Origin: Gammaproteobacteria bacterium
Lineage (GTDB): Bacteria; Pseudomonadota; Gammaproteobacteria; Ga0077536
Assembly (NCBI GenBank): GCA_021773835.1
Contig: JAJFJQ010000008.1
Coordinates: forward strand, 1 to 64,000
Reading direction: 5' to 3'
DNA length: 64,000 bases
The translations under genes were made by a program, and so were the position numbers. The notes under the pieces are model-generated. The model did no database searches. It worked only from the letters and a program-made list of their open reading frames with translations, and was not told where the DNA came from. Below are positions 62,601 to 64,000 of the stretch, one piece after another. Within the stretch, counting starts at the first letter, position 1; each line of letters starts with the position of its first letter.

Positions 62601-64000
62601 ATGCCCTATATCAATCGGCAGCAATTCTCCTTGGACGAAAAGCAACTAGCTCTGCTTGACCCCAAGCGGCCGCGTATCGGCCATGACTCAAATTCTGGAA
62701 AGTTACCCGTAATAGTGTCGCCCTTAGTAGTCACCGAATCATCAGCCATGCAAAGAGAATTCACCGCGATCAGCACGTACTCGCTATTCAAGCTGATCCT
62801 ACAACCCGAACGCCGCTTTTATTGGCTAATGCTGGTGTACGGTGGTGCTGTTAGCGCATTGAGTCTATCCGTGCCTTTGTCAGTACAAGTGTTGGTTGCC
62901 ACGGTCGCTAATTCGGCCCTGATACAACAAGTATTAGTACTTGCACTAATACTTTTTGGTCTGCTTGTGTTGAGCGGGTTGTTCACCGCCATTCAAGTTT
63001 ACTTAATGGAGTTGTTTGAACGTCGATTCTACCAACGTGTGGTATCGGAAGTTTCGTTGCGATTGCTCTACGCTCACTATCCATACATGGAAAGCATAAA
63101 CCGCGACGAGTTGGTTAATCGCTATTTCGACATCATGACCGTGCAAAAAAACTTGCCACCGCTGCTGACCGGCGCGCTGACGACTAGCTTGCAAATTTTA
63201 GTCGGAATAGCGGTGACGTCGTTTTACCACCCCGCTTTTCTGATTTTTAATGCCGCGGTTCTAATCACAGCGTACTTAACTTTCCGGGTTTTTCACCATG
63301 GTGCCGCAGTTTCTGCGATCGCACTATCAACATCCAAATACGAAACCGCTAAATGGCTTGAGAACTTGTCGCGCGCGAACTCATTTTTCAAATCACAGCG
63401 AACGATTGCATATGCGCTCACACATACAAATGACGTGCTCGAGAGTTACGACAACGCGCATATACAACATTTTAAGTTTACATTCGCGCAGGTGGTCGGG
63501 TTCCTTATCCTGTACGCAAGCACGAGCGCGGCCTTACTCGGCGTTGGCGGCTGGTTGGTCATTCTCGGACAGCTGAGCCTCGGACAATTGATTGCTGCTG
63601 AACTGATCATGGTAGTGATATTCGCTGGGCTTGCTCGCACGGGTTATTACCTCGAGTTGTATTACGACTTATATGCCGCCATGACGAAACTGCAGCAACT
63701 TTACCTAACGCCAACGGAAGGCAACCGCGCCAACAGATGCAACACCCCGATAGTGGGTGCATTAAGATTTGATAACGTAATTTGTAAGCTTCCTCGAGGC
63801 CGTTTCCATTTTAACCTCGATTTACCCGCCGGAAACCACGCACTAATTCGCACCAGATCTAGTACGCAAATTACAGCGATAGCCGAACTATTACAGGGTT
63901 TTGCAGAGGCGGAATCCGGCGACATATTTTTTGGTTCAACGACAATCGACGATATCGCACAACAACACTTGCGCAACAGCTGTCTCGTAGTCGATTCAAC
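62601..64000 (+). CDS. ABC exporter-like protein with degenerate Walker A, cut by the window edge
   Basis: At least 466 codons, open to the edge. An N-terminal soluble part (1-60) precedes a six-helix export-type membrane domain (about 75-355: RFYWLMLVYGGAVSALSLS, LLVLSGLFTAIQVYLMEL, AALLGVGGWLVILGQLSLG). The start of the nucleotide domain follows, but the Walker A position reads HALIRTRSSTQITAI (about 411-425), lacking the GxxGxGK[ST] loop. GDIFFGSTTIDDI is the usual next segment. So this half may not hydrolyse ATP and may pair with another ABC protein beyond the window. Confidence 0.8.
   Translation, partial: MPYINRQQFSLDEKQLALLDPKRPRIGHDSNSGKLPVIVSPLVVTESSAMQREFTAISTYSLFKLILQPERRFYWLMLVYGGAVSALSLSVPLSVQVLVATVANSALIQQVLVLALILFGLLVLSGLFTAIQVYLMELFERRFYQRVVSEVSLRLLYAHYPYMESINRDELVNRYFDIMTVQKNLPPLLTGALTTSLQILVGIAVTSFYHPAFLIFNAAVLITAYLTFRVFHHGAAVSAIALSTSKYETAKWLENLSRANSFFKSQRTIAYALTHTNDVLESYDNAHIQHFKFTFAQVVGFLILYASTSAALLGVGGWLVILGQLSLGQLIAAELIMVVIFAGLARTGYYLELYYDLYAAMTKLQQLYLTPTEGNRANRCNTPIVGALRFDNVICKLPRGRFHFNLDLPAGNHALIRTRSSTQITAIAELLQGFAEAESGDIFFGSTTIDDIAQQHLRNSCLVVDS

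Noticed and set aside
1-64000. CRISPR arrays, rRNA, tRNA, prophage or toxin-antitoxin modules
   Set aside because: No regular spacer repeats, no cloverleaf or rRNA-like stretches and no recognisable phage or toxin-antitoxin gene pairs were seen.

Overview
The window looks like chromosomal DNA of a Gram-negative, aerobic, heterotrophic bacterium, most likely an uncultured marine gammaproteobacterium. This is inferred from gene content: lipobox lipoproteins, a c-type cytochrome/PQQ-type dehydrogenase, many FMN/F420-type and CoA-linked oxidative enzymes, and selenoprotein types known from marine metagenomes. No rRNA, tRNA, CRISPR array, phage module or replication origin was found. The last gene runs off the right edge.

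Layout. 1-1.3 kb: a complete IS3-family insertion sequence with a -1 frameshift heptamer. 1.3-8.3 kb: mostly small plus-strand accessory genes separated by long, partly decayed spacers, including one integron attC-like site and one frameshifted gene. 8.4-12.3 kb: a luciferase-like monooxygenase, a secreted beta-propeller and small hypotheticals. 12.4-15.7 kb: a minus-strand operon of CoA-transferase, a 352-residue partner, a UGSC selenoprotein whose Sec codon (TGA) splits it in naive annotation, and an NTF2-like protein. 16-32.7 kb: oxidative catabolism genes (SDR, CoA-transferase, nitroreductase, ThDP enzyme, P450, acyl-CoA dehydrogenase, amidohydrolase, Baeyer-Villiger-type monooxygenase, CmcJ-type protein). 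32.8-34.4 kb: a peptide deformylase and, convergent to it, a second selenoprotein: an AhpD-type protein with the exact AhpD active-site signature but Sec in place of the second Cys. 34.7-45 kb: cytochrome/PQQ protein, metallo-beta-lactamase, SGNH hydrolase, VOC, monooxygenase, molybdopterin enzyme and Rieske oxygenase.

45.6-52.8 kb is a tight eight-gene minus-strand operon (two DUF4178 proteins, a Gly-rich secreted peptide, DUF350, membrane spermidine-synthase-like protein, a small membrane protein, SPFH-GYF_2, TPR) that reads like an envelope system. 52.9-61.8 kb holds a CocE-type hydrolase, small NTF2 and lipoprotein genes, a group-D flavin monooxygenase, an ankyrin protein, an extradiol-dioxygenase-like protein, a broken Old Yellow Enzyme and an ArsR regulator. 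The window ends with a beta-carbonic anhydrase lacking its catalytic Asp and an ABC exporter whose Walker A is degenerate.

The strongest observations are the two selenoprotein genes, each needing in-frame UGA readthrough, and the SPFH/DUF4178/DUF350/spermidine-synthase operon. Several enzymes keep their fold but lack catalytic residues (isochorismatase-like, carbonic anhydrase, SDR, ABC ATPase).
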